Origin: Chryseobacterium sp. SC28
Lineage (GTDB): Bacteria; Bacteroidota; Bacteroidia; Flavobacteriales; Weeksellaceae
Assembly (NCBI RefSeq): GCF_003932955.1
Contig: NZ_QOVY01000001.1
Span: forward strand, 62,001 to 126,000
Length of the DNA: 64,000 bases
Reading direction: 5' to 3'
Positions 25,984-35,433 of this stretch are shown in pieces. Each line of letters begins with the position of its first letter. Within the stretch, counting starts at the first letter, position 1. The notes beneath the pieces were generated by a model that was given only the letters and a program-made list of their open reading frames with translations, did not search any database and was not told where the DNA came from. The translations under genes were made by a program, and so were the position numbers.

Positions 25984-26783
25984 TCCACGAATTTTCTTTC
26001 GTAGTTTCTTTTTCGATAGATGAGCTTGTAGATTTTGTTTTTAAAATTTCTCAGCATTGTGCCGGGTTTGCTATGGTAAAATTGGGCATATTCGTCAAAA
26101 TGTCTTGCCATATTCTGGATTTCTAAAGACACATTCTCGGCCAGATATTTTTTTTGCTCGCCAACGCCCAGTTCGTGATTGATCGTGCTGATGCCGGTTT
26201 TCTCAAAAATACTGATAAACTGATCGATATATTTCTGCGAAATATTGTGATGAATAAAAAGATCCATCATAAAAGTCCAGTCCGATGCAATTTTGTTTTG
26301 CTCATCATACATCCCGAATTTTGTAAACAATTCCTTTTTGAAGAAAGCTGACTGATGGCAGATGGGCTCTTTCAGAAGCGAGCCGATTGTTATTTTGGAG
26401 GGGATTCTGTATTCATATTTTTTGCGGTTTTCCAGTTCGTAATACGCATTTCCGTACACGATGTCTTCGTTCCCAAAATGAGGCGCGATCTTTTCCAGAA
26501 TTTCGGGCGAAGAGAACCGGTCGCCGCTGTTCATGAAGATGAGGTAGTCTCCGCTTGCCTTTGCAATGCCTTTGTTCATCGCGTTGTAGATGCCGTTGTC
26601 CGGTTCGCTCACCCAATAATTGATCTGCTCGGAATAAGTTTCCAAGATTTCCTTGCTGCCATCATTAGAACCACCGTCTATTACAATGAATTCAAAGTCC
26701 TTATAAGACTGATTGACAACGCTTTTGATGGTCTCTTCCAAGCCAAATTGGTTGTTGAAATTAATGGTAATTACACTGATCAT
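25980..26783 (-). CDS. GT2-family glycosyltransferase (WcaE-like)
   Basis: This 267-residue protein has ISVITINFNNQFGLEETI, EFIVIDGGSNDGS near residue 32, EPDNGIYNAMNKGI near 60 and FMNSGDRF near 84. The GIYDAMNKG pattern is typical of WcaE/colanic-acid-type GT2 enzymes. It lies downstream of gmd, as in colanic acid clusters, with the small frameshifted gene between them. It probably acts in assembling the fucose-containing unit. Confidence 0.87.
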   Translation of the reverse strand: MISVITINFNNQFGLEETIKSVVNQSYKDFEFIVIDGGSNDGSKEILETYSEQINYWVSEPDNGIYNAMNKGIAKASGDYLIFMNSGDRFSSPEILEKIAPHFGNEDIVYGNAYYELENRKKYEYRIPSKITIGSLLKEPICHQSAFFKKELFTKFGMYDEQNKIASDWTFMMDLFIHHNISQKYIDQFISIFEKTGISTINHELGVGEQKKYLAENVSLEIQNMARHFDEYAQFYHSKPGTMLRNFKNKIYKLIYRKRNYERKFVD

Positions 26784-26828
26784 TTGTCAAAAATAAGTTT
26801 TTCTTGTTTGGAAATTTGCTGTTTTAGA

Positions 26829-27088
26829 TTATTCTTTTCCAATTAGTAAAAGCCGGGCGATTTTGTTTCTGTTTATTATATCTATAACGAGCATTATAAT
26901 TTGTATAATGACTATTGAAACGATTGGTAAAATGACAAGTGATGTAAGCCACCGGTTAAAAAAATAAAAATCAATGTATTGAGTCAAAAATTATAGTATT
27001 TGACATCGGCATTGCGGAAGATGCGCTGATCTTTTCGGAAGCGTTTGTAATCTGCAACGGTGCTTTTTATGCTGGTTTTAAGGCTCAA
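26829..27088 (-). pseudogene. Small membrane-protein gene remnant or frameshifted gene after gmd
   Basis: Directly after the gmd stop, in the same frame, a TTG begins 34 codons (27088-26984) starting LSLKTSIKSTVADYKRFRKD and ending KYYNF-stop. In another frame, 26987-26829 encodes 52 residues starting at a TTG (MTQYIDFYFFNRWLTS), with one strongly hydrophobic helix and ending RNKIARLLLIGKE-stop. The two parts overlap at a run of five T. One extra T would join them into one protein of about 86 residues: a basic N-terminus, one membrane helix and a short charged tail. It may be a decayed gene, a base-call error or a slippage site. I do not recognise the family. Confidence 0.5.
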
Positions 27089-28162
27089 TTATAATATTTT
27101 AAGATCCTCTTGTACCATTTCTTTTATCAGCGCTTTCAGGTCGTATTGGGGTTCCCAGCCAAGTTGCGTTTTGGATTTTGTGGGATCGCCGATTAAAACA
27201 TCCACTTCAGTGGGTCTGTAATATTGCGGATCGATTTTCACCACCACTTTTCCGACTTCGAGTTGATAATGCGGATGCTTGCATTTAGCAACTTTTGCCA
27301 CTTCGTTTTCATGTTCACCTTCGAAGTTCAGTTCAATTCCGGCTTCTTCAAAAGCCATCCGCACGAAATCTCTTACCGAGGTGGTTTTTCCCGTAGCGAT
27401 GACGTAATCCTCCGCAACGTCTTGCTGCAGGATTCTCCACATCGCTTCTACATAATCTTTCGCGTGGCCCCAATCTCTTTGCGAATTAAGATTTCCGAGA
27501 TATAAAGTTTCCTGTTTTCCTTTCGCAATTGCAGCGACAGCCCTCGTGATCTTTCTCGTGACGAATGTTTCGCCTCTTCTCGGAGATTCGTGGTTGAACA
27601 AGATGCCGTTGCAGGCGTAGATTCCATAGGCTTCGCGATAGTTTTTTGTGATCCAGAAGCCGTAGATTTTGGCAACGCCATACGGTGATCTTGGATAGAA
27701 AGGCGAGTTTTCGTCATAGAAACCGGCTGCGTTTTTATTTTGTTCCAAACCGCCATAAAGTTCGGAGGTCGAAGCCTGATAAATTCTGGTTTTCTTCTCC
27801 AAACCAAGAATCCTGACGGCTTCCAAAATTCTCAAAGTTCCTATTCCATCGACGTTGGCAACATACTCCGGCGAATCGAAGCTGACTTTCACGTGAGACA
27901 TCGCGCCGAGGTTGTAGATCTCATCGGGTTGCACTTCTTGGATGATTCGGATAATATTGGTAGAATCTGTCAAATCGCCATAATGCAATTTGAAATGCAC
28001 GTGTTTCTCGTGCTGATCTACATATAAATGGTCGATTCTCTGCGTGTTGAAAGAAGAAGCTCTTCTCTTGATCCCGTGGACCTCATAGCCTTTTTCCAAA
28101 AGCAATTCTGCCAGATATGATCCGTCTTGTCCCGTGACTCCCGTTATTAATGCTGTTTTCAT
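27089..28162 (-). CDS. gmd: GDP-mannose 4,6-dehydratase
   Basis: Gmd converts GDP-mannose to GDP-4-keto-6-deoxymannose, the first step to GDP-L-fucose. The 357-residue protein has [17 protein letters not shown] at 6-22, the catalytic STSELYGG stretch, YGVAK and [19 protein letters not shown], all diagnostic for Gmd. It is followed by the frameshifted small gene and preceded by a GT11-like gene and fcl, which complete a fucose module. Confidence 0.97.
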   Translation of the reverse strand: MKTALITGVTGQDGSYLAELLLEKGYEVHGIKRRASSFNTQRIDHLYVDQHEKHVHFKLHYGDLTDSTNIIRIIQEVQPDEIYNLGAMSHVKVSFDSPEYVANVDGIGTLRILEAVRILGLEKKTRIYQASTSELYGGLEQNKNAAGFYDENSPFYPRSPYGVAKIYGFWITKNYREAYGIYACNGILFNHESPRRGETFVTRKITRAVAAIAKGKQETLYLGNLNSQRDWGHAKDYVEAMWRILQQDVAEDYVIATGKTTSVRDFVRMAFEEAGIELNFEGEHENEVAKVAKCKHPHYQLEVGKVVVKIDPQYYRPTEVDVLIGDPTKSKTQLGWEPQYDLKALIKEMVQEDLKIL

Positions 28163-28163
28163 C

Positions 28164-28991
28164 TTATTTTTGTTTGTATTTGTAACCTCTTATTTCTTTA
28201 ATTATTTTGTCTGCTGTAATAATTTCCTGCGGTTCATAAATGTGATAATAAGGAACTTCTCCCATCACACTCGCCCAGTGAGAAAATGTTGACGGGGCGC
28301 CCAGAAGATAGTCTGTTTGAGAGATCAGAAATTGATCTTCAACTGGTCCTTCCTGCGACTGCTGCACATTCCCGAATTCGCTTCTGTACCTTTCCAAATC
28401 CAAGTTTTCGTCATTGGTACAGATCAAAAATTTATATTTTCCCTGTGGAATTACTGCCAGTAATTCTTTAATTTTTTTGATATAAATATCATCATCAAAG
28501 AAATATTTGCCACCCAAAAATTCTTTGTAATCGCCCCGCCGGATATGGACGCTGATGATCTTTTCGTTCGGCTTTTTTTGAAGATATTTTTGCGTCAGTT
28601 GCGCTTTATCAACCATTGGGTCGAAAAGATTCTGATAATATCTGATGTCCTCTTCCCGATAAAAATCATTGTTGAAAAACCAACCGTAGCAGAACGTTAC
28701 AAGATAATCCTTCTTGATTTGTGCTCTGTACTCCGGGATTTTTGTTTCCTCTGTAAATCCTAAAATACAATTGGGATTCAGTTTTCTGTAATACTGGTTG
28801 TACAGCAACTTTTTAATTATTGTTGGTATTTTCGAAGATGCCGGAAGATTCGGAAACTGTGGACAGTATTTCTCATGAAAACTTGGCGAATAGAATCGCA
28901 CGCCGTTTCTTCTGCAAAACGAGTCCAGATGCATAAACTGGAAAAGATCATTGCCGCGACCGCCGCCTAATATGGAAAGACAGATCAGCAT
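28164..28991 (-). CDS. GT11 fucosyltransferase-like glycosyltransferase
   Basis: This 275-residue protein has a divergent GT11 start ([15 protein letters not shown]) and a well-kept nucleotide-sugar motif [10 protein letters not shown] at 149-158. [14 protein letters not shown] replaces the usual NSTFSWWAA. It lies between fcl and gmd with one or two bases on each side, so it is very probably co-expressed with GDP-fucose synthesis and uses that donor. The linkage is not predictable. Confidence 0.82.
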   Translation of the reverse strand: MLICLSILGGGRGNDLFQFMHLDSFCRRNGVRFYSPSFHEKYCPQFPNLPASSKIPTIIKKLLYNQYYRKLNPNCILGFTEETKIPEYRAQIKKDYLVTFCYGWFFNNDFYREEDIRYYQNLFDPMVDKAQLTQKYLQKKPNEKIISVHIRRGDYKEFLGGKYFFDDDIYIKKIKELLAVIPQGKYKFLICTNDENLDLERYRSEFGNVQQSQEGPVEDQFLISQTDYLLGAPSTFSHWASVMGEVPYYHIYEPQEIITADKIIKEIRGYKYKQK

Positions 28992-29918
28992 TTAGTTTTT
29001 AAATTTCTTCTCGTAAACATCTCTTATTCCTTCTTCCAAACCGATTTTCGCTTTCCAACCAAGATTGTTAATCTTCGTAACGTCCATCAATTTTCTCGGC
29101 GTGCCATCCGGTTTTGAAGTGTCCCAAACCAAATCGCCCTCGTAGCCCACAATTTTCTTGACCAACAAAGCCAAATCTTTTATGCTGATATCCTCGCCCA
29201 CACCCACGTTCACGTGTCCAAAATCATCGTAGTTCTGCATCAGAAAAATGCAAGCTTCCGCAAGATCGTCGGAATGGAGAAATTCTCTCAAAGGCTTTCC
29301 TGTTCCCCAAACGGTAACATTCGGAAGATTCTGTTCTTTGGCTTCGTGAAATTTTCTTAATAAAGCCGGTAAAACGTGCGAATTATTGAGGTCATAATTG
29401 TCATTCGGACCATACATATTCGTTGGCATTGCCGAAATAAAGTTAGAATTGTATTGGCTTCTGTACGCATCGCACATTTTGATGCCCGCGATTTTTGCAA
29501 TGGCGTAAGGCTCGTTTGTAGGCTCCAAAGGTCCTGTCAAAAGCGAATCTTCTTTCAAAGGTTGCGGCGCCAATTTGGGATAGATGCAACTGGATCCCAA
29601 GAACAACAATTTCTTGACCCCGTTGATATGAGCCTGATGAATCACATTGTTTTGAATCATCAGATTTTCATAGAGAAACTCGGCTCTGTAAGTATTATTG
29701 GCCTGGATTCCGCCCACTTTTGCGGCTGCGAGAAAAACATATTGCGGCTTTTCTTGCGCAAAAAATTCGGCCGTGCGGTGCTGATCGCGCAGATCCAATT
29801 CTTGTGAAGTTCTGGTCACAAGATTGGTATAGCCGTGCTTTTCCAAGGCTCTTAGAATGGCGCTTCCCACCAAGCCTCGGTGACCGGCAACGTATATTTT
29901 CGAGTGTTTGTCCATCAT
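28992..29918 (-). CDS. fcl: GDP-L-fucose synthase
   Basis: Fcl (WcaG) epimerises and reduces GDP-4-keto-6-deoxymannose to GDP-L-fucose with NADPH. The 308-residue protein has [16 protein letters not shown] near residue 10, FLGSSCIYP near 106 and the YxxxK pair in [30 protein letters not shown] is also typical. Four bases overlap the neighbouring gene upstream. Confidence 0.96.
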   Translation of the reverse strand: MMDKHSKIYVAGHRGLVGSAILRALEKHGYTNLVTRTSQELDLRDQHRTAEFFAQEKPQYVFLAAAKVGGIQANNTYRAEFLYENLMIQNNVIHQAHINGVKKLLFLGSSCIYPKLAPQPLKEDSLLTGPLEPTNEPYAIAKIAGIKMCDAYRSQYNSNFISAMPTNMYGPNDNYDLNNSHVLPALLRKFHEAKEQNLPNVTVWGTGKPLREFLHSDDLAEACIFLMQNYDDFGHVNVGVGEDISIKDLALLVKKIVGYEGDLVWDTSKPDGTPRKLMDVTKINNLGWKAKIGLEEGIRDVYEKKFKN

Positions 29919-30736
29919 TTTTTTATTTTGTAATAGGTCTTTTTTAAAAAAGAAGTGAGGCTGTTTTCTTCCGATTTATCAACCCGTCTCGAGGCGAGCA
30001 CAATTTGGTCGGGATATTCGCCTTCGCTTTCTTCATCGCTGATTTCGATATTGATTTTTGTGTCATAATATCTCACAATGGCCGAGAGAATCGTCTGATC
30101 ATACCGATGCGAGGCAAATCCTTCCAATTGATTGTCCCTTTCAAAAATCAGCGGATCGGTTACCAAATCTGGTCTGTAAACCATCACATCCAGCCAGTCT
30201 TTTACAAGTTGAACGGTTTCGGGTGTTTTTTTGAGAATGATAAATCCAGCCCAAAGTTTATTTTTTTCCAGCCATTCTTCGTCATTTTCAAACAGATTTT
30301 GGAATTGTTCTGCAGCAGATTTTTTGATCCAATATTTAAGTTTTGGACTATCTGTCAACTTTGGATTGAAGGCCTTCCAGCCATAGTCTTTTCCGTCTCG
30401 ATACTGAAAAAAAAGCGCATCAGAATTTTTTAATTTATCAAACTGAAGCTGCCATCCGGCGGGATTTTTCAGCTCGCTGCCACAATCTACATAAACCAGA
30501 ATATCGCCGTTATTGAGCTTGGACAGGCTGTCAAAAATCAAATAGGATTTCCAAATCCAATGACCGCCTTTTTTCTTATCCAGAAAAAGTGGAGACACTT
30601 TCAGGGCAAATGGCAAGTCGGAATATTCATAACGCTTGGTTTCGTCAAAAATATTCAAAGATTTGGCTTCCTCCAGAATTCTTTTGGACGATTGAAGAAA
30701 AGCGTTGCTTCCGTAGGTAATGAATTTCTTTTTCAA
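29915..30736 (-). CDS. Probable glycosyltransferase of an uncommon GT-A group
   Basis: This 273-residue protein has [14 protein letters not shown] near residue 58 and [11 protein letters not shown] near 78, which looks like a donor-binding edge strand with an acidic pair. It then has [21 protein letters not shown] near 165 and [12 protein letters not shown] near 211. These are features of nucleotide-diphospho-sugar transferase-like proteins, but I cannot name a CAZy family. It is coupled to fcl by a four-base overlap and lies 3 bases after the Wzt gene. Confidence 0.6.
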   Translation of the reverse strand: MKKKFITYGSNAFLQSSKRILEEAKSLNIFDETKRYEYSDLPFALKVSPLFLDKKKGGHWIWKSYLIFDSLSKLNNGDILVYVDCGSELKNPAGWQLQFDKLKNSDALFFQYRDGKDYGWKAFNPKLTDSPKLKYWIKKSAAEQFQNLFENDEEWLEKNKLWAGFIILKKTPETVQLVKDWLDVMVYRPDLVTDPLIFERDNQLEGFASHRYDQTILSAIVRYYDTKINIEISDEESEGEYPDQIVLASRRVDKSEENSLTSFLKKTYYKIKK

Positions 30737-30739
30737 AAT

Positions 30740-31996
30740 TTATTTTAAATATAAAAGACCCGCACTATCGATCTGGAAAACCCAACCGGTCTGCATTCTG
30801 GTGCCTTCGAACTCGACTCTTATTTTGCTTTTCAAATCGGTGTACATTTTCTTTCCGGGATCTGCGAGATACGCATTCATATAAAGATTCCCTTTGTTGA
30901 TGCCTTCAGGAAGCTGAATGGTTCTTTCCAACACGAATTTCCCTTTCGGATATTTTTTCGCCCCTTCGTAATGTCCCGGAGCATAAAACATCATCGGGAT
31001 ATCAAAATTATTAAAAAAACGAGCTTCTAATTCAAATTCTGCATCGTCGGTCAACTCGCCTTCTATTCGGATATTGATTTCGTTGTTATCAAAATTCATC
31101 GGAACAAGCGTTCCCTTGATGCCATTGGCGGAGAAATGCGAAATGCTAAGGTTTGGATCTTTGATATTCAAAACATCCAAAATAGAAGCGTCTGCAGAAA
31201 TGTTGTCATTTGAGTAAAGATTGATGCATTCATCAATGTTTCCGTTGTATTTTATGCTTCCTTGCTCAAGGAAAATTCCTTTGTTGCAAAGCTGTTTGAT
31301 GGCCGCCATATTGTGGCTTACGAACAGAACCGTCCTCCCTTCGCCACTGCTGACATCGCCCATTTTTCCAAGACATTTTTTCTGAAACTCGAGATCTCCC
31401 ACAGCAAGCACTTCGTCCACAATCAGGATTTCGCTTTCCAAATGCGCCGCCACCGCAAAGGCCAATCGGACGTACATTCCTGAACTATAACGCTTTACTG
31501 GCGTGTCGATGTATTTTTCAACACCGGAAAAATCGACGATCTCGTCAAACTTTCTGGTAATTTCTTTACGGGTCATTCCAAGGATGGCGCCATTGAGGAA
31601 CACGTTTTCGCGGCCCGTCATCTCCGGATGGAAGCCCGTTCCCACTTCCAACAACGAAGCGATTCTTCCTTTGGTATAAATAGTTCCCGTCGTTGGTTTA
31701 GTGACTTTACTCAGTAATTTTAGCAAAGTTGATTTTCCGGCGCCGTTTCTGCCAATGATTCCCACAGCATCGCCTTGTTCCACTTCAAAGTTGATATCTT
31801 TCAGAGACCAAACATAGTCGCTTTGGCTTTTCACCGTTCGGTCATTCACTTCGCCAATTCGCAAATAAGGATCTTCTTTGCCTCTTATTTTATGCCAAAA
31901 ACGGTTGAGATCGTGGGACAGCGTTCCTGTACCGACTTGACCAAGACGGTATTGTTTGGAAATATTTTCTGCCTTTATGGCGATGGGTCTTGTCAT
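30740..31996 (-). CDS. wzt: Polysaccharide ABC exporter ATPase (Wzt-like) with C-terminal domain
   Basis: This is the ATPase of an O-antigen/capsule exporter. The 418-residue protein has Walker A GRNGAGKST at 82-90, signature YSSGMYVRLAFAVA near 167 and Walker B EILIVDEVLAVGD near 188. Beyond the ATPase, about residues 265-418 form a beta-rich domain like Wzt-C. In characterised systems that domain reads a modification on the chain end. It overlaps an acyltransferase gene by four bases; the permease gene is just upstream of that. Confidence 0.92.
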   Translation of the reverse strand: MTRPIAIKAENISKQYRLGQVGTGTLSHDLNRFWHKIRGKEDPYLRIGEVNDRTVKSQSDYVWSLKDINFEVEQGDAVGIIGRNGAGKSTLLKLLSKVTKPTTGTIYTKGRIASLLEVGTGFHPEMTGRENVFLNGAILGMTRKEITRKFDEIVDFSGVEKYIDTPVKRYSSGMYVRLAFAVAAHLESEILIVDEVLAVGDLEFQKKCLGKMGDVSSGEGRTVLFVSHNMAAIKQLCNKGIFLEQGSIKYNGNIDECINLYSNDNISADASILDVLNIKDPNLSISHFSANGIKGTLVPMNFDNNEINIRIEGELTDDAEFELEARFFNNFDIPMMFYAPGHYEGAKKYPKGKFVLERTIQLPEGINKGNLYMNAYLADPGKKMYTDLKSKIRVEFEGTRMQTGWVFQIDSAGLLYLK

Positions 31997-32583
31997 TCCC
32001 TGTGTTTAACGAATTTTGCCGGCACGCCGGCGACTACTGTATTTTCTTCAACGTTTTTTGTAACGGCGCTTCCGGCGGCAATCACAGCGCCACTGCCGAT
32101 TTTGACGCCGGCCATAATTTGGACAGAACAGCCGATCCATACATCATCGCCAATTTCTACACCCCGGTTTTCAGTTTTCCAAGGCTGATCTTGTATATTG
32201 ATTCCTTTTTTAAAAGTGTGATCCGAGCCGATAATGCTGACTTGCTGCGAGATCAGGCAGTTTTTGCCGATTTTTATAGTCCCGCCGGCTGCTCTTATAT
32301 TATTTTGTTCGCCGATGTATGTGTTCTCACCAATGATCAGTTTGCAGTCTTTTTTATCATTCTCATTCAGTACATAAATGACGGTAAATGCTCCTAAATA
32401 AACATTTTTTCCGATTTCGAGATTATTTATATCATCAAATGAAATCTGAGTGCGATGATCGATTTTGCAGCCAAATTGACGGTTAAGACGTTCTGCTTTC
32501 CTGTACTCCGTGATGAATCTATCAAAAGCAGGCTCCAGATAATAATACTTTCTCAGTGTCTTGAAAAATTTAAACCAATTCAT
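31993..32583 (-). CDS. Hexapeptide-repeat acetyltransferase (CatB/WbbJ-like)
   Basis: This 196-residue protein has hexapeptide repeats (IGENTYIGEQNNIRAAGG, IGKNCLISQQVSIIG) and the catalytic-His region IIGSDHTFKKG. It ends with VEIGDDVWIGCSVQIMAG and the exit VVAGVPAKFV. It is placed between the exporter permease and ATPase genes, overlapping the latter. It probably O-acetylates a sugar; its position inside the exporter operon hints at a late step, which is inference. Confidence 0.85.
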   Translation of the reverse strand: MNWFKFFKTLRKYYYLEPAFDRFITEYRKAERLNRQFGCKIDHRTQISFDDINNLEIGKNVYLGAFTVIYVLNENDKKDCKLIIGENTYIGEQNNIRAAGGTIKIGKNCLISQQVSIIGSDHTFKKGINIQDQPWKTENRGVEIGDDVWIGCSVQIMAGVKIGSGAVIAAGSAVTKNVEENTVVAGVPAKFVKHRE

Positions 32584-32592
32584 AACAACAAA

Positions 32593-33444
32593 TTATACCG
32601 TATCCATAAAGCCTTTCTCCACCTTGTTGAAAATCACCGTTCCCAAAGCTAAAGTGACCAAAATAATTGCAGTGCTGATGCCCAACATCACCGGACTGAA
32701 GTCGCCAACACCCAGCCAAGCGTATTTGAAACATTCGAAAATCCCGGTCAAGGGATTGTAATAGGAAAGCGTTCTGAAAACGCCTTTCAAGCTCGAAGCA
32801 GGATAGATCACGGGCGTTGCGTACATATACAAACTAATTCCAAATGATAAAAGCATCTGAAGATCGCGATATTTGGTAGTCAATGAGGAGAAAATCATTC
32901 CTAATCCTAAAGCAAAAATCGCCATCAACGCAATGAGCAAAGGCGTTGCCAAGATCCACCAGTTGGGTTGCACTTCGCCCAAGTATAAATAATAAAAAAA
33001 CACGACCAAAAACAAAAGCATCTGCACGCCCAGCTTCATCAGGTTCGAAAAAACAATGGAAATCGGCATAATCAATCTGGGAAAATAGACTTTCCCAAAT
33101 ATTCCTGCATTGGCGGTAAACACATTGGATGTGGAGGAAAGACAAGTCGAGAAATAATTCCACAGCGTGACACCCGAGAGATAGAACAGGATTTTAGGCG
33201 CACCGTCCGTCGATAATTTGGCGATATTTCCAAATACAACAATGTAAACAACAGTGGTAAAAATGGGATTGATGAAAAACCAAATGGGTCCCAAAATGGT
33301 CTGTTTGAAACTGGAAACAAAATCCCGCTTCACGAACATATAAACCAAGTCTCTGTAGCGCCAGACTTCCTTCAGATTGAGATCCAAAAGCGAATGGCTG
33401 GAGCCGATGGTCTCTGTCCACTGATGATTTTGAGTGTCGCTCAT
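32593..33444 (-). CDS. wzm: Polysaccharide ABC exporter permease (Wzm-like)
   Basis: This 283-residue ABC-2 type permease has a cytoplasmic N-terminus with WRYRDLVYMFVKRDF near residue 30, the usual cytoplasmic start of Wzm/TagG. It has about six membrane helices and a conserved RTLSYYNPLTGIFECFKY near residue 240. It pairs with the Wzt-like ATPase and exports the finished polysaccharide across the inner membrane. Confidence 0.93.
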   Translation of the reverse strand: MSDTQNHQWTETIGSSHSLLDLNLKEVWRYRDLVYMFVKRDFVSSFKQTILGPIWFFINPIFTTVVYIVVFGNIAKLSTDGAPKILFYLSGVTLWNYFSTCLSSTSNVFTANAGIFGKVYFPRLIMPISIVFSNLMKLGVQMLLFLVVFFYYLYLGEVQPNWWILATPLLIALMAIFALGLGMIFSSLTTKYRDLQMLLSFGISLYMYATPVIYPASSLKGVFRTLSYYNPLTGIFECFKYAWLGVGDFSPVMLGISTAIILVTLALGTVIFNKVEKGFMDTV

Positions 33445-33468
33445 TTGTGTTTTTTGTTTTTTTTCTAA

Positions 33469-34329
33469 TTATTGGATTAGCATTTTCAAGTAGTCGCCAT
33501 AGCCACTTTTGCCATATTTTGCAGCCGTTTCCAGAAGTTTTTCTTCGTCGATGAAGCCATTTCTGAAAGCAATTTCCTCGATGCAGCCGATTTTGAAACC
33601 TTGTCTTTTTTCGATCACGCTTACAAATTCCGAAGCGTCTTGAAGAGAATCAAAAGTTCCCGTATCGAGCCAGGCCGTGCCGCGGTCGAGAACGCCGACT
33701 TCGAGTTTACCTTTGCTAAGATAAACATTATTGATATCGGTGATTTCCAACTCGCCTCTTGCAGATGGTTTTATATTTTTCGCAATTTCAACGACCTCAT
33801 TATCATAAAAATAAAGTCCAGGAACAGCGTAATTGGATTTTGGTTTTGTGGGTTTTTCCTCAATAGAAAGCGCTTTCAGATCTTTGTCAAATTCTACCAC
33901 GCCGTATCTCTCGGGATCGGAAACGTGATACGCGAAAACCACGCCTCCATCGGGATTGGTTTTGTTTTTTAGTAACGTTCCCATCTCGGAACCGTAGAAA
34001 ATATTATCGCCCAAAACCAAAGCTGCAGAATCATCACCAACGAACCGGTCACCCAAAATAAATGCCTGCGCCAATCCGTCCGGACTTGGCTGGACCACAT
34101 ATTCAATATTACAGCCAAGTTGCGATCCATCGCCCAAAAGCTTGATGAAACCTGCCTGATCGTGTGGCGTTGTGATGATCAAAATATCCTTGATTCCGGC
34201 CAACAATAAAGTCGAAAGCGGATAATAAATCATTGGTTTATCATAAACCGGCATCAGCTGCTTGCTGACGGCAATTGTTAATGGGAAAAGTCTGGTTCCG
34301 GATCCGCCGGCTAATATGATTCCTTTCAT
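33469..34329 (-). CDS. rfbA: Glucose-1-phosphate thymidylyltransferase
   Basis: RfbA/RmlA joins glucose-1-phosphate and dTTP to dTDP-glucose. The 286-residue protein starts [16 protein letters not shown], with [18 protein letters not shown] near residue 30 and the product-site stretch [14 protein letters not shown] near 219. Length is normal. It is followed by the Wzm gene and preceded by rfbB with a 16-base gap. rfbC and rfbD are not nearby. Confidence 0.97.
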   Translation of the reverse strand: MKGIILAGGSGTRLFPLTIAVSKQLMPVYDKPMIYYPLSTLLLAGIKDILIITTPHDQAGFIKLLGDGSQLGCNIEYVVQPSPDGLAQAFILGDRFVGDDSAALVLGDNIFYGSEMGTLLKNKTNPDGGVVFAYHVSDPERYGVVEFDKDLKALSIEEKPTKPKSNYAVPGLYFYDNEVVEIAKNIKPSARGELEITDINNVYLSKGKLEVGVLDRGTAWLDTGTFDSLQDASEFVSVIEKRQGFKIGCIEEIAFRNGFIDEEKLLETAAKYGKSGYGDYLKMLIQ

Positions 34330-34345
34330 TTATGCGTTTGTGTTT

Positions 34346-35425
34346 TTACGAATATTGACTGTCGTAATATTTCTGATACTCGCCGGAAGTTACATTCTCC
34401 AGCCATTCTTGGTTTTCCAAGAACCAATCAATGGTTTTTGCAAGACCTTGCTCGAAAGTTACAGACGGTTTCCAGCCGAGATCTCTGTTGAGTTTCGTAG
34501 CATCGATGGCATAGCGCTTGTCGTGTCCCGGTCTGTCTTTTACAAACGTGATCAGTTTTTCCGAGTATCCGGCCGGTCTCCCCAACTTTTCATCCATTTG
34601 TTTGATTAATTCTTTTACCAAGTCGATGTTCTTCCACTCGTTGAATCCGCCGATATTATAGGTTTCTCCAGTTTTAGCTTCATTAAAGATCTGATGAATA
34701 GCTTTGGCGTGATCGACCACGAACAGCCAGTCTCGGGTATAATTTCCGTCGCCGTAGATTGGCAATGGTTTTTCATTAATGATATTCAAAATACAGAGCG
34801 GAATCAACTTCTCAGGGAAATGATTTGGTCCGTAATTGTTGGAACAGTTTGAAAGAATAAAAGGCATTCCATAAGTATTTCCGTAAGCTCTTACCAAATG
34901 ATCGGAAGCCGCTTTGGAAGCGGAATATGGCGATTGCGGATCATAAGGCGTTGTTTCTAAGAAGAAACCAGTTTCTCCCAAACTTCCATAAACTTCATCT
35001 GTAGAAACGTGATAAAATAAGTTTTTTCTTGGTTCATCCGGGAATCTGCCGTGCGTGTGATCCGGGTTAAGAGTCCAAAATTCCACACAAAGGTTGAGAA
35101 GATTTGCCGTTCCGTTTACGTTGGTGTTGATGAATGCATTCGGGTCTGTGATGCTTCTGTCCACGTGGCTTTCGGCGGCCAAATGAACTATTGCATCCGG
35201 ATTGTATTTTTCGAAAACTTTTCTAAGTTCTTCCGGTTTGGTGATATCTGCTTTTTCGAAAACGTAGTTTGGTTCGTTTTCGATGTCTTTTAGATTTTCA
35301 AGGTTTCCGGCATAGGTCAATGCATCAAGATTGATGATGGTGGAGTCCGGATTATTTTTTACAAATTCTCGTACAACGTGCGAACCTATGAAACCGGCAC
35401 CTCCGGTAATGATTATGTTTTTCAT
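34346..35425 (-). CDS. rfbB: dTDP-glucose 4,6-dehydratase
   Basis: RfbB/RmlB makes dTDP-4-keto-6-deoxyglucose. The 359-residue protein has [16 protein letters not shown] at 5-20, HLAAESHVDRSI near 81, the catalytic STDEVYGSLG near 130 and YSASKAASDHLV near 164. These are diagnostic for RmlB. It follows ugd by 8 bases on the same strand. Confidence 0.97.
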   Translation of the reverse strand: MKNIIITGGAGFIGSHVVREFVKNNPDSTIINLDALTYAGNLENLKDIENEPNYVFEKADITKPEELRKVFEKYNPDAIVHLAAESHVDRSITDPNAFINTNVNGTANLLNLCVEFWTLNPDHTHGRFPDEPRKNLFYHVSTDEVYGSLGETGFFLETTPYDPQSPYSASKAASDHLVRAYGNTYGMPFILSNCSNNYGPNHFPEKLIPLCILNIINEKPLPIYGDGNYTRDWLFVVDHAKAIHQIFNEAKTGETYNIGGFNEWKNIDLVKELIKQMDEKLGRPAGYSEKLITFVKDRPGHDKRYAIDATKLNRDLGWKPSVTFEQGLAKTIDWFLENQEWLENVTSGEYQKYYDSQYS

Positions 35426-35433
35426 TGGTGATA

